64,000 nucleotides of DNA from Cypionkella sp. (GTDB lineage Bacteria > Pseudomonadota > Alphaproteobacteria > Rhodobacterales > Rhodobacteraceae), in the NCBI RefSeq assembly GCF_030652235.1, contig NZ_JAUSBA010000004.1:30081-94080 (forward strand), in the 5' to 3' direction. Position numbers and translations under genes: made by a program. The notes beneath the pieces were generated by a model. It was not told the origin of the DNA and did no database searches. It saw only the letters and a program-made list of their open reading frames with translations. Shown piece after piece: positions 7,822-17,058 of this stretch. Position 1 is the first letter of the stretch; each line of letters opens with the position of its first letter.

Positions 7822-9044
7822 GCCGTCGGTGCGAAGCTTTCTACAAAACGCACCATCCGCGGCAGGCAATTTCCGCGCAGATCATAGCGCTCCAGCGCCA
7901 CCTTTTGCGCCGCCGCCCGCATTTCGGTGAAGCGTTCGGGGTGTGCCAAACCTTCGATCATCGCCGCAGACCAACCCGGCACGTCGAAGAAATCGACCAA
8001 AGTGCCGGTCTTGCCATGTTCCAACGCCTCCATCACCGGGCGGGTGGCCGAACCTATGATATGGCATCCAGCCGCCATCGCCTCGATCATCGACCAAGAC
8101 AAAACGAACGGATAGGTCAGATAGGCATGGGCGCGGCTGACCTTCATCAGCGCCACGAAACTGGGGTAGGGCACTTTGCCCATGAAATGCACGCGGGACA
8201 TATCCAGGCGGTCGCGCACTTCGGACAGGAAGCGTTCTTTCCAACCCTTTTCCCCTTTCGGGGCCGCGCCATACGACACCTCGTCGCCGCCGACGATCAC
8301 CACCTGCGCCTGCGGCCTTGCCGCCATCACAGCAGGCAGCGCGCGGATGAAGGTGTGATAGCCGCGATAGGGTTCCAGGTTGCGGTTCACAAAGGTCAGA
8401 ACCTCATCCCCCGGTGTGGCCACGCGGCCATTCGGCAGGGTAAAGCGTGCCTGCGGATCGGGGGCCATGCCGCTGGTATCGACCCCGTCATGGATCACCG
8501 TAATCATTTTGCGCAACGGCTCGGGGTAGGTCGAGGCCTGCCATTCCGTCGGCGACAGCCCGGCGTCGGCATGCGCCAAGGCCTGCCCCAGATAGGTGGC
8601 GCGGCCTTGCGCGATCATCACCTGATCAAAATTTGCCGCACCAAATTCGGGGTCAAAGCCGACATCCGCGCCACGTCCGCGATAGTAGAATTCGGCATAG
8701 ACGATCAGCTTGGCCTCGGGCCAGACCTCTTTCAGGAACAAAGTCTCGCCCCAGCCGGAATGGCCGAAAATCACATCCGGCAGATAGCCCTTCGCCCGCA
8801 TTGCCAGCGCTGCGCGGGCCACGGTCACGCTGCGGTCGCTCATCGCGGTGTAGTTGCGCCCAAGACGTGTCGCGGCAGGGTCTACAGCCTGCGCCTCATG
8901 CTTGTACTTGGCCAGCGGGATCGGCGAGGGGCGGTTGTTGCTGAAATCCGTCAGTGCCAGACATTCATGGCCGCGCGCCGCGAGTTCTGGGGCCAAGTGC
9001 AGGAACTGACCGGGGAAATTCTGATGTACAAACAAGATCTTCAT
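7818..9044 (-). CDS. GT4-type glycosyltransferase
   Basis: 408 aa with a two-Rossmann GT-B layout. The N-terminus MKILFVHQNFPGQFLHLAPEL is typical of GT4 enzymes. The C-terminal donor domain has FVNRNLEPYRGYHTFIRALP, VVIVGGDEVSYG, a 40-residue link to VHFMGKVPY, and the LSWSMIEAMAAGCHIIGS region with the conserved Glu that binds the nucleotide sugar. Sugar and acceptor cannot be assigned. Its ATG overlaps the stop of yejF by 4 bases, so it is translationally coupled as the last gene of the yej operon, an unusual partner for a peptide transporter. Confidence 0.87.
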   Translation of the reverse strand: MKILFVHQNFPGQFLHLAPELAARGHECLALTDFSNNRPSPIPLAKYKHEAQAVDPAATRLGRNYTAMSDRSVTVARAALAMRAKGYLPDVIFGHSGWGETLFLKEVWPEAKLIVYAEFYYRGRGADVGFDPEFGAANFDQVMIAQGRATYLGQALAHADAGLSPTEWQASTYPEPLRKMITVIHDGVDTSGMAPDPQARFTLPNGRVATPGDEVLTFVNRNLEPYRGYHTFIRALPAVMAARPQAQVVIVGGDEVSYGAAPKGEKGWKERFLSEVRDRLDMSRVHFMGKVPYPSFVALMKVSRAHAYLTYPFVLSWSMIEAMAAGCHIIGSATRPVMEALEHGKTGTLVDFFDVPGWSAAMIEGLAHPERFTEMRAAAQKVALERYDLRGNCLPRMVRFVESFAPTA

Positions 9045-10639
9045 GGCCGCAGATTGTCTCCGAAAGCCGCCGCCATCAGGGCGCGGGTGTAGTCGGTTTT
9101 GGGGTTGTCGAACAGATCGACACCTAAGCCCGCCTCGACCACATCGCCGTTTTTCATCACCATCACCTTATGCGCAAGCGCGCGGATCACCCGCAGATCA
9201 TGGCTGATGAACACATAAGCCAACCCCCATTTGCGCTGCAACTCACGCAGCAGATCGACGATCTGCACCTGCACCGTCATATCCAAGGCGCTGGTGGGTT
9301 CATCGAGCACCACCAGTTTCGGGCGCAAAATCATCGCGCGGGCAATCGCAATCCTTTGCCGCTGGCCACCGGAAAACTCGTGCGGATACCGCGCGGCCAT
9401 TGCGGGGTTCAGGCCCACCTCTGCCATGATTTCAGCGACCATCTCGGCCCGGTTGCGCCCGGGCTCAAGCCCATGCACGCCTAAGCCCTCGGCGATAATC
9501 TCGGCGGCCGTCATGCGCGGCGAAAGGCTGCCAAACGGATCTTGAAACACGATCTGCATATCGCGGCGGTGCGCGCGCATGGCTTTGGTCTGTAAGCCTT
9601 GAATATCGTGTCCCAACACGGTGATGCGGCCCGTAGACTCGATCAACCGCAAAATCGCCAGCGCCATGGTGGTCTTGCCCGAGCCTGACTCGCCGACAAT
9701 CCCCAAAGTCTCGCCCGCGCGCACCGACAGGCTGGCCTCATTCACCGCCTTCACATGGCCCACGACCTTGCGCATAAATCCCTGCTGGATCGGAAACCAC
9801 ACCCGCAGTTTCTCGGTCTCGACCACGACAGGCGCATCCACAGCCACCGGATCAGGCCGCCCCTGCGGTTCCGCCGCCAGCAGTTTTTGCGTATAGGGAT
9901 GCTGTGGATTGGCAAAGATTTCCGCTGTCAGCCCTTGTTCAACAATCTCGCCGCCCTGCATCACACACACCCGGTCGGCGATGCGCCGCACGATGCCAAG
10001 ATCATGCGTGATAAAGAGTAAAGAAAGTCCTTCGGTCTGCTTCAAATCCGCCAGCAGCGCCAAAATCTGCGCTTGAATTGTCACATCCAGCGCCGTGGTC
10101 GGTTCGTCCGCCACCAACAACTCCGGCCCATTCGCCAAAGCCATCGCGATCATCACCCGTTGCCTTTGCCCGCCAGACAACTGATGCGGATAGGCGGTCA
10201 GGCGGCTTTCGGCATCGCGGATACCCACCTTATCCAGCAACTCCAAACTGCGCACCCGTGCAGCCGCCCCGTTAAGCCCTTGATGCAGGCTAAGACTTTC
10301 CCCCAACTGCCGCTCAATCGTGTGCAGGGGGTTCAAGCTGGTCATCGGTTCTTGGAAAATAAAGCTGATGTCATTGCCGCGCACTTGCCGCAACTGCGCC
10401 TGGGTTGCGCCGACCATTTCCTGCCCAAGATACTTCACCGAACCTGTCACCTTGGCGCTATCCGGCAGCAGCCCTACCGTCGACAACGCCGTCACCGACT
10501 TGCCCGAGCCAGACTCGCCCACCAAAGCCACCGTCTCACCCTTACCCACGGTGAAGCTTACGCCCCGCACGGCGGAAAAATCCTGGCCATCTTGACGGAA
10601 GCCGATATTCAGGTTCGAGACCTCCAACACAGCGTTCAT
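9041..10639 (-). CDS. yejF: Peptide ABC transporter, fused double ATPase (YejF)
   Basis: 532 aa, two ABC domains in one chain. First Walker A GESGSGKS at 41-48, second GESGSGKT near 325; signatures LSGGQRQRV and FSGGQRQRI; both Walker B motifs (LVADEPTTALD, VVLDEPTSALD) are intact. Each domain ends with an oligopeptide-type extension (NPQHPYTQKLL, NPKTDYTRAL). It energises uptake through YejB/YejE. Its ATG overlaps the stop of yejE by 4 bases. The YejABEF system imports peptides such as microcin C in enterobacteria. Confidence 0.93.
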   Translation of the reverse strand: MNAVLEVSNLNIGFRQDGQDFSAVRGVSFTVGKGETVALVGESGSGKSVTALSTVGLLPDSAKVTGSVKYLGQEMVGATQAQLRQVRGNDISFIFQEPMTSLNPLHTIERQLGESLSLHQGLNGAAARVRSLELLDKVGIRDAESRLTAYPHQLSGGQRQRVMIAMALANGPELLVADEPTTALDVTIQAQILALLADLKQTEGLSLLFITHDLGIVRRIADRVCVMQGGEIVEQGLTAEIFANPQHPYTQKLLAAEPQGRPDPVAVDAPVVVETEKLRVWFPIQQGFMRKVVGHVKAVNEASLSVRAGETLGIVGESGSGKTTMALAILRLIESTGRITVLGHDIQGLQTKAMRAHRRDMQIVFQDPFGSLSPRMTAAEIIAEGLGVHGLEPGRNRAEMVAEIMAEVGLNPAMAARYPHEFSGGQRQRIAIARAMILRPKLVVLDEPTSALDMTVQVQIVDLLRELQRKWGLAYVFISHDLRVIRALAHKVMVMKNGDVVEAGLGVDLFDNPKTDYTRALMAAAFGDNLRP

Positions 10640-11745
10640 TGGAAGGTCTTTCTGGGGTCAAACGCATCGCGGACGCCTTCAAAGATGAAGACCAGCAGCG
10701 ACAGCATGATGGCAAAGGTGAAAAACGCGGTAAACGCCAGCGAGGGCATCTGCAAATTCTGCTGCGCCTGCCGCGAAAGTTGGCCCAGCGACGGCAATGA
10801 GGCAGGCAGACCAAAGCCTAAGTAATCCAGCGCCGCCAGTGATCCGATCGCGCCCGAGACCACAAACGGCAGCATGGTCAGGGTCGCCACCATCGCATTC
10901 GGCAACACATGCCGCACCATGATCACCAAATCCGGCACGCCCAAGGCCTTGGCCGCCCTGACATATTCAAAATTCCGCGCCCGCAGGAATTCGGCCCGCA
11001 CGATGCCGATCAGCCTTGTCCAGCCAAAGGCGATCATGAGCAGGATCAACACCCAAAAGCTGCGCTGCCAGACCGAAAACACGATGATGATCACATAAAG
11101 ATCCGGCGTACCGCCCCAAATCTCTAGCACCCGCTGAAAGATCAGATCGACCTTGCCGCCAAAATAGCCCTGCACCGCCCCCGCGGCGATCCCCAAGGCC
11201 GAGGTCAACACGGTCACGATCAGCGCAAAGGCCACCGACAGCCGGAACCCATAAATCACCCGCGCCAGCACATCGCGGCTGGTATCATCGGTGCCCAACC
11301 AATGCGTCGCGTCGGGCGCAGATGGCGCCGACTTACCGCCCAAGTCATTGATTGTGTTGTAGGAAAATGGGACCAGCGGCCAGATGACACGGCCCTTTTC
11401 AAAGCCTTCGGCCTGATAAGAACCCGCGGCCACCGCCGCCAGAATTTCATCGGGTGTGTCAAAGCAATCCACCACGCCACCCGTGACGACTAAACATTGC
11501 ACCTCGGGCGCTTTGTAATTCGCTTCGGTGCGGAAATCGCCACCATACTCGGTTTCGGCATAAAACTTCAGAAACGGCATCCGCCATTCGCCGCGATACT
11601 CGACCAATAGCGGACGATCATTCGCCAGAACTTCGGCAAACAACGACAACCCGAACAGTGCGGCAAACAAGAACAACGACCAATAGGCCCGCTTGTTTGC
11701 CTTGAAATTCCGCCACCGCCGTTGATTCAAAGGGGACAAAGCCAT
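10636..11745 (-). CDS. yejE: Peptide ABC transporter permease (YejE)
   Basis: 369 aa. The N-terminal NQRRWRNFKANKRAYWSLFLF segment leads into TM1, followed by a long periplasmic region of ~100 residues typical of YejE (ANDRPLLVEYRGEWRMPFLKFY, then a Cys pair), then LGTDDTSRDVLARVIYG and five further helices. The EAA loop RAAKALGVPDLVIMVRHVLPNA contacts the ATPase. The start codon shares one base with the yejB stop (TGATG). Confidence 0.93.
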   Translation of the reverse strand: MALSPLNQRRWRNFKANKRAYWSLFLFAALFGLSLFAEVLANDRPLLVEYRGEWRMPFLKFYAETEYGGDFRTEANYKAPEVQCLVVTGGVVDCFDTPDEILAAVAAGSYQAEGFEKGRVIWPLVPFSYNTINDLGGKSAPSAPDATHWLGTDDTSRDVLARVIYGFRLSVAFALIVTVLTSALGIAAGAVQGYFGGKVDLIFQRVLEIWGGTPDLYVIIIVFSVWQRSFWVLILLMIAFGWTRLIGIVRAEFLRARNFEYVRAAKALGVPDLVIMVRHVLPNAMVATLTMLPFVVSGAIGSLAALDYLGFGLPASLPSLGQLSRQAQQNLQMPSLAFTAFFTFAIMLSLLVFIFEGVRDAFDPRKTFQ

Positions 11746-12896
11746 CAGCCCCTCCGCTCAAAATCAATTCGGGGGTCAACCCAGACATACATCAGATCCG
11801 AGATGATGCCGACAACCAGCCCCATCAGGCCAAAGGCAAACAAAGTGCCGAAAATCACCGGATAATCCCGCTCTACCGCCGATCTGAAGCCAAGCTGCCC
11901 CAAGCCGTCCAGTGAAAAGATGTTCTCGATGATCAGACTGCCGCCGAAAAACACCCCGATGAAAAGCGCGGGAAAGCCTGCGATCACGATCAACATCGCG
12001 TTGCGGAACACATGACCATAAAGCACCCGCCGCTCTGACAGCCCCTTGGCGCGCGCCGTCATCACGTATTGTTTTTTGATCTCATCCAGAAAGCTGTTCT
12101 TGGTCAGCAGGGTCAGCGTGGCAAAGGAAGAAATCGTGCTGGCGATCACCGGCAAGGTGATATGCCAAAGGTAATCGCCCACCTTGCCCAGCAGCGACAA
12201 CTGATCGAAGTTATCCGAGGTCAGCCCCCGCAGCGGGAAAATCTTCCAATACGACCCGCCCGCGAACAACACCAGCAGCATCACCGCCACCAGCAGGCCC
12301 GGAATGGCATAGGCCGCGATGATCACGCCGCTGGTCCAACTGTCAAAGCGCGAGCCGTCGCTGACCGCTTTGCGGATGCCCAAAGGGATTGAGATGAGGT
12401 AAGCGAGCAGGGTGGACCACAGGCCGAGTGTGATCGACACGGGCAGCTTTTCGGCCACCAACCCCATCACGCTTTCGGAACGGAAATAGCTTTGCCCAAA
12501 GTCAAAGCGGATGAATTTCCCCATCATGATGAAAAACCGCTCGTAAGACGGGATCATTTCCTTCTGGCAGTCCTTGGCTTGCTGCAACAGCGTGCCCTCA
12601 TAGCCTGCGGGGCAGATGAAGCGGGCAAAGCCGAATTCAACCTCCAGCTTGGCGCGAAATTCGGGCGGAAGGCCCCGCGCGCCGACATAGCCCTTGCCGC
12701 CTTCGGCATCAGTACCCGCATCTGCGCCCGCAGCGCCACTCACCGCGCCGATGGAATCGCCCGAGCCCTGCATCCGGGCCTCAATCTGGTCGAACGGGCC
12801 ACCGGGGACGAATTGCGTCAGCGCAAAGTTGACCACCATGATGCCGAGCAGCGTCGGGATCACCAAAAGCAGCCGCCGAAGGATATAGGCCAGCAT
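11745..12896 (-). CDS. yejB: Peptide ABC transporter permease (YejB)
   Basis: 383 aa. N-terminal helix [20 protein letters not shown] with the family FVPGGP motif, then a Gly/Ala-rich periplasmic stretch (~residues 40-75), five more helices and an EAA loop [22 protein letters not shown]. The Gly-rich insert before the ELEVEFGF-like segment is usual in YejB. The ATG directly follows the yejA stop. Confidence 0.93.
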   Translation of the reverse strand: MLAYILRRLLLVIPTLLGIMVVNFALTQFVPGGPFDQIEARMQGSGDSIGAVSGAAGADAGTDAEGGKGYVGARGLPPEFRAKLEVEFGFARFICPAGYEGTLLQQAKDCQKEMIPSYERFFIMMGKFIRFDFGQSYFRSESVMGLVAEKLPVSITLGLWSTLLAYLISIPLGIRKAVSDGSRFDSWTSGVIIAAYAIPGLLVAVMLLVLFAGGSYWKIFPLRGLTSDNFDQLSLLGKVGDYLWHITLPVIASTISSFATLTLLTKNSFLDEIKKQYVMTARAKGLSERRVLYGHVFRNAMLIVIAGFPALFIGVFFGGSLIIENIFSLDGLGQLGFRSAVERDYPVIFGTLFAFGLMGLVVGIISDLMYVWVDPRIDFERRG

Positions 12897-14765
12897 CTAT
12901 TTCAACACGCCCGCAGCTTTCAGCTTATCCGCCTTGCCCTGATCGAACCACCAGAACGAAAGCTCGCCCAAAGCATAGGGTGGCAGCGTGGCGGGGTGGT
13001 CGTATTGGTCGTAATAGGCGACGAAATAACTGTCGTTGAACCAGCCCGGAATCCAGAACCTTTGCGCACGCAACACCCGGTCCAAAGCGCTGACCACAGT
13101 GTCTAATTCTTCGCGGGTTTTCGCGCCTTCGACCATATCCAGCAGCTTATCGACCGCCGGATTGGCAAAGCCCGCCCGATTGCGGGTAGAGTTGTTCGCC
13201 GTCACCGAGGAATAAGCCTGCTTCAACTCGCCGCCCGGCTCGTATCCACCATTCACCGCATTGCCCGAGATGATGTCGAAATCGAAATTCGGCGGATCGG
13301 TGCGCTGGCTCATCTGCGCGGGGTCGATCATGTTCAGCGACGCATCTACCCCCACCGCCCGCAGGTTTTCGACATAGGGGCTGATCACGCGCTCAAAGGC
13401 GGGGGTATCCTCAAGGAAATCGACCTTCAGCGTCTCGCCCTTGGCATTGCGTCGGATGCCGTCCGCACCGACTTCCCAGCCCGCCTCATCCAGCAGTGTC
13501 GAGGCTTTGCGCAAATTGCTCCGGTCCATACCTTTTGCTGAGCCGGATACCGACCCCATCACCGCATCATCGGTCAAGATCGACGCTGGCAGCAGGCCCT
13601 CATCGACCAAAGGCTGCAACAAGGCCTGCTCAGTCGGGCTGGGCCCGCCCTTGGCCGCCATTTGCGTGTTCTCCCAGATCGAATTGATCCGGCTGTAAAG
13701 CCCATAGAACAATGTCTGGTTTGACCATTCAAAGTTGAACATCAACCCGATCGCCTCACGCACTTTTGGGTCTTGGAACTTTTCCCGCCGTAGGTTCAGC
13801 AGAAACCCCTGACCCGAGGCGATATTGCCGTTCGGCAGTTCGGTCTTGATCACTGATCCATTGCTGAGATTGCTGAACTGATAGCCCGTTGCCCATTGCT
13901 TCGACGAATTCTCCTGCCGGAAGGTATAAATCCCGGTCTTGAACGCCTCAAACGCCGCTGTGTCATCGCCAAAATACTCATAGCGGATGCGGTCAAAGTT
14001 GTTTTGCCCGATGTTCAGCGGATGGTTCGCGCCCCAATACTGTGGGTTGCGCTTGTAAATAATCTGCTGGCCGGGTTTCAGACTGTCCAGCACATAGGGG
14101 CTGGTGCCCAGAAACGGCTTCAACGTGCTGTCTTCCAGATCGCGCTTGTTGCTCTCGTAATCGGCCTTGGACATCACCGTCAGGCTGCCCGCAATCGCGG
14201 GCATGTCGCGAAACGGCGTGCCGGGGGTGAAGGTGAATTTCACCGTATCATCGTCCAAAGCCTCCACCGACTGGAACTTCTGGTTGAACACCGAACGGTA
14301 TTCCGCAATGCCCTTGTCGCGGAACATCTCGTAGCTGAACACCACATCGGCGGCTGTCATCGGGCTGCCATCCGAGAATTTCACATCAGGACGCAGATGA
14401 AAAATCACCCAAGAGCGATCTTCGGGATATTCCATCGTCTCGCACATCAGGCAATAGGCAGCCCCTATCTCATCGGCGGGGCTGACGAGGATGCTTTCGT
14501 AGAATATTGACGCAGCAACTGCCGAGACACCCTTCACCGAATAGGGGTTCACGCTGTCAAACGTACCGGGAGCCCATTCCGAAATCTCGCCACCCTTCGG
14601 CGCATCAGGGTTTACATAATCCAGATGCTTGAAGTCGTCAGGATATTTCAGCGTACCAAAGGTCGAAATGCCATGCGCGGTGATCACTTTGGTGTCTTGG
14701 CCCCAAGCGACCCCCCCGCCGAAAACCAGCGCCGCCAGCATAAAGCCCGTGTTGATCTGCCGCAT
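12897..14765 (-). CDS. yejA: Periplasmic peptide-binding protein (YejA)
   Basis: 622 aa, SBP_bac_5 family. Signal peptide residues 1-22 (core LAALVFGGGVAWG). The mature start has HGISTFGTLKYPDDFKHLDYVNPDAPKGG, the hallmark of YejA-type oligopeptide-binding proteins, and the DVVFSYEMF segment of the SBP_bac_5 domain. It captures peptides for YejBEF. The ATG at 14765 has AGGAGG upstream. It is the first gene of the five-gene operon; the promoter should lie within 14766-14890. Confidence 0.93.
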   Translation of the reverse strand: MRQINTGFMLAALVFGGGVAWGQDTKVITAHGISTFGTLKYPDDFKHLDYVNPDAPKGGEISEWAPGTFDSVNPYSVKGVSAVAASIFYESILVSPADEIGAAYCLMCETMEYPEDRSWVIFHLRPDVKFSDGSPMTAADVVFSYEMFRDKGIAEYRSVFNQKFQSVEALDDDTVKFTFTPGTPFRDMPAIAGSLTVMSKADYESNKRDLEDSTLKPFLGTSPYVLDSLKPGQQIIYKRNPQYWGANHPLNIGQNNFDRIRYEYFGDDTAAFEAFKTGIYTFRQENSSKQWATGYQFSNLSNGSVIKTELPNGNIASGQGFLLNLRREKFQDPKVREAIGLMFNFEWSNQTLFYGLYSRINSIWENTQMAAKGGPSPTEQALLQPLVDEGLLPASILTDDAVMGSVSGSAKGMDRSNLRKASTLLDEAGWEVGADGIRRNAKGETLKVDFLEDTPAFERVISPYVENLRAVGVDASLNMIDPAQMSQRTDPPNFDFDIISGNAVNGGYEPGGELKQAYSSVTANNSTRNRAGFANPAVDKLLDMVEGAKTREELDTVVSALDRVLRAQRFWIPGWFNDSYFVAYYDQYDHPATLPPYALGELSFWWFDQGKADKLKAAGVLK

Positions 14766-14895
14766 CCCCGACCTCCTGCCATCCGCCGCTATGCTGCGGC
14801 CCTACTGCCGCATATGCTAAATCGGAACCCGCGCGCGCCACAAGGCGCGAATGTGTGATCAAGTCCGGCGCAGCCATCGCGCCCTTGTGAAAATG

Positions 14896-14918
14896 AAAAA
14901 GCCGCCCGAAAGAGCGGC
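14896..14918 (-). terminator. Intrinsic terminator of the cytochrome c gene
   Basis: Minus strand: GCCGCTC, loop TTTC, GGGCGGC (7 bp with one T-G wobble), then TTTTT. It separates the cytochrome c gene from the yej operon promoter. Confidence 0.75.
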
Positions 14919-14942
14919 CTTCCCAAACAATCTGCTGAAGAT

Positions 14943-15467
14943 TTACTTAATCGTCTCAAGATAGGCGATCACATTGGCGCGGTCTTTGATGTCTGCAAGA
15001 CCAGCAAAGCCCATTTTCGTGCCCTTCACATAGGATTTCGGATTTTTGATAAACAATTCCATGTGCTCTGTCGTCCACGGCGTTTGGTCCGACGCCATCG
15101 CCTCGGAATAGGCGAAGCCTTCTACCGAGCCACGCGCCCGCCCGATGATGCCGTTCAAATGCGGGCCGGTGCCATCGCCGCCGTCAAGCTTGTGGCAGGC
15201 AGCGCATTTCTTGAAAACATTTTCACCCGCTGAGGCATCAGCGGCTGCATAGACTTCGGCCCACGGCGGGCCTTCAACCACGGCACCACCCGCTGGGGCG
15301 GCATCTTCGACTGCGATTGAATAGGCTTGCGCCACTTCTTCGCCGTCGTGGCTTTCAGCGCCGCCGCCGTGGTAAATGCCTTCGCCTGCCCAAGAAATGA
15401 ACAGATATACAAGAAGCGAGCCACAGACCGCGCCGGTCACCTTGGTCAAAGTCATCGTGTCGAACAT
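14943..15467 (-). CDS. Membrane-anchored class I cytochrome c (cytochrome c-y type)
   Basis: 174 aa. An uncleaved N-terminal membrane anchor (residues ~8-26) is followed by an acidic/Ala-Pro-rich linker (~34-75) and one haem domain with CAACH at 88-92 and the likely axial Met at 152 (GTKMGF). This anchor-linker-haem layout is that of Rhodobacter cytochrome c-y, which carries electrons from the bc1 complex to oxidases or the reaction centre. The start is the ATG at 15467 with GGAAGG upstream; the open frame extends further without a ribosome site. Confidence 0.88.
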   Translation of the reverse strand: MFDTMTLTKVTGAVCGSLLVYLFISWAGEGIYHGGGAESHDGEEVAQAYSIAVEDAAPAGGAVVEGPPWAEVYAAADASAGENVFKKCAACHKLDGGDGTGPHLNGIIGRARGSVEGFAYSEAMASDQTPWTTEHMELFIKNPKSYVKGTKMGFAGLADIKDRANVIAYLETIK

Positions 15468-15615
15468 GTCGCGCCTTCCTTCGGGTCGTGTGTAGGTGGG
15501 CTGCAAAGCCGAAACCTGATTTGAGGTTATGTACCCGCTTCCCCCGCCTTGTTTCAAGGTGTACTAGCGCGACCAATCGCCCCAATGCGGGGCTTTTTGC
15601 GGCGGAGTGGTCGAA

Positions 15616-16446
15616 ATGTCAGGGCGTATCGCGTTTCAGGGTGAATTGGGGGCCTATTCGCATCAGGCATGCCAGCAGGCACGGCCCGATATGGAAGCAT
15701 TTCCCTGCACAACCTTTGAAGATGTGGTCGAACTGACTCGCTCGGGCGAGGTCGAGTTGGGCATGTTGGCGGTGGAAAACTCTACCTATGGCCGGGTCGC
15801 CGATGTGCATTCCCTGTTGCCGCGCGCGGGCCTGCACATCGTCGATGAAGCCTTCGTGCGGGTGCATGTGAACCTGCTGGGCGTGCCGGGGGCGAAACTG
15901 GCGGATGTGAAAGAAGCCCACGGCCATGTGGTGATCTTGCCGCAATGCGCGGGGTTCCTGAAAGCCCACGGCATCAAGGGCCGCGTCAGTTCTGACAACG
16001 CCCGCGCCGCGCGCGAAGTGGCAGAAGGCCGTGATGTGACCAAAGCCGCACTGGCCAGCGAACTGGCCGCCGCAATCTATGGCCTTGATGTGCTGGCCCC
16101 GCATATCGAAGACCACGCCAACAACACCACGCGCTTTCTGGTGATGAGCCGAACGCCCGATCATTCCCGCCGCGCTGATGAGATGATCACCACCTTCACC
16201 TTCCGGGTGCGCAACATCCCGGCGGCTTTGTACAAAGCCATGGGCGGCTTTGCCACCAACGGCATCAACATGACCAAACTGGAAAGCTATATGGTTGGCG
16301 GGTCTTTCACCGCGACCGAGTTCTACGCCGACATCGAGGGCCATCCCGAAGATGCCCCGGTCAAACGCGCACTGGAAGAATTGCGTTATTTCTCAACGCA
16401 GGTCGATATTTTGGGCGTCTACCCCGCCGACCGCCGCCGTGACTGA
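15616..16446 (+). CDS. pheA: Prephenate dehydratase
   Basis: 276 aa, monofunctional (no chorismate mutase domain). The PDT domain runs from residue 4 (RIAFQGELGAYS) to ~180, with the catalytic TTRF motif at 171-174. A C-terminal ACT domain (190-270) carries KLESYM, the usual site of phenylalanine feedback binding. It converts prephenate to phenylpyruvate. The start is the ATG at 15616 because GGAG lies 8 bases upstream; a GTG at 15607 overlaps that ribosome site. Confidence 0.95.
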   Translation: MSGRIAFQGELGAYSHQACQQARPDMEAFPCTTFEDVVELTRSGEVELGMLAVENSTYGRVADVHSLLPRAGLHIVDEAFVRVHVNLLGVPGAKLADVKEAHGHVVILPQCAGFLKAHGIKGRVSSDNARAAREVAEGRDVTKAALASELAAAIYGLDVLAPHIEDHANNTTRFLVMSRTPDHSRRADEMITTFTFRVRNIPAALYKAMGGFATNGINMTKLESYMVGGSFTATEFYADIEGHPEDAPVKRALEELRYFSTQVDILGVYPADRRRD

Positions 16447-16453
16447 TCCTATT

Positions 16454-16481
16454 GGGTAGGGTGGGGTTTCACCCCACCGCC
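16454..16481. repeat. Half copy of GGGTAGGGTGGGG palindromic repeat
   Basis: GGGTAGG is followed by a hairpin GGTGGGGT / ACCCCACC (8 bp, 3-base loop). The same sequence in a larger form occurs at 58257-58318. It lies just after the pheA stop. Confidence 0.65.
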
Positions 16482-16503
16482 CGCGAACCGTCCAAACTGG
16501 GCC

Positions 16504-16977
16504 TCAATACTTCTTCACCGCCCGATAGCGCGCCTCAATCTCGCCTGCCAACTGCGCCGCGCGCTGGTCAAACTTGCGATCAATCCGCGCCCGCGCCAAC
16601 CGCAAAGATTGCAGGAACAACCGCGCGGTCAGGCTGCGCGGTGAGATTTCTAACACCATATGCATCCGGGTGCGCTTGCCCCCCAACTCTATCAGATCAA
16701 TCGAGGCAACCCCCTCAATCGCCTGCGAAATCCCAGCAAAACGCAGCAGGGTCGATGGCTCGATCTGGGTCAGCTCCAGCTCCATATTGCGCTGTTTGCT
16801 GCGATAGGAAAACCGCGCCGCCCAGCGCATCCCAGCCGCCACCGTCCGCAACTTGTCAATCCGCGACACTTCCGCGCCTCTGCGCATCGCCGCCCGCTCC
16901 CACGCCTCGAAATCCGAGATGATGCGAAACACATCGGCAATTGGCGCTTCAATATCCTGCTTTGTCGCAAACCGCAT
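16504..16977 (-). CDS. SRPBCC (START-like) family protein
   Basis: 157 aa. The start MRFATKQDIEAPIADVFRIISDFEAWE is the classic first strand and helix of the polyketide-cyclase/START-like fold, and the ending helix (LFLQSLRLARARIDRKFD) is the long C-terminal helix of that fold. It should bind a hydrophobic ligand in the cytoplasm; no catalytic residues can be named. Convergent with pheA; no functional link to nudC upstream is visible. Confidence 0.85.
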   Translation of the reverse strand: MRFATKQDIEAPIADVFRIISDFEAWERAAMRRGAEVSRIDKLRTVAAGMRWAARFSYRSKQRNMELELTQIEPSTLLRFAGISQAIEGVASIDLIELGGKRTRMHMVLEISPRSLTARLFLQSLRLARARIDRKFDQRAAQLAGEIEARYRAVKKY

Positions 16978-17058
16978 CGACAGTCCCCCAGCCTTGCTTG
17001 GTCTTGTTTTTATCTGCCGACAGGCGCAGCAAAATCGTCAACGCGCTAGGGATAGCGG

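Noticed and set aside
7596..9092. 498-aa open frame antisense to the GT4 gene
   Set aside because: Composition (His/Arg/Gly) is that of a shadow frame; the opposite strand has intact GT4 motifs.
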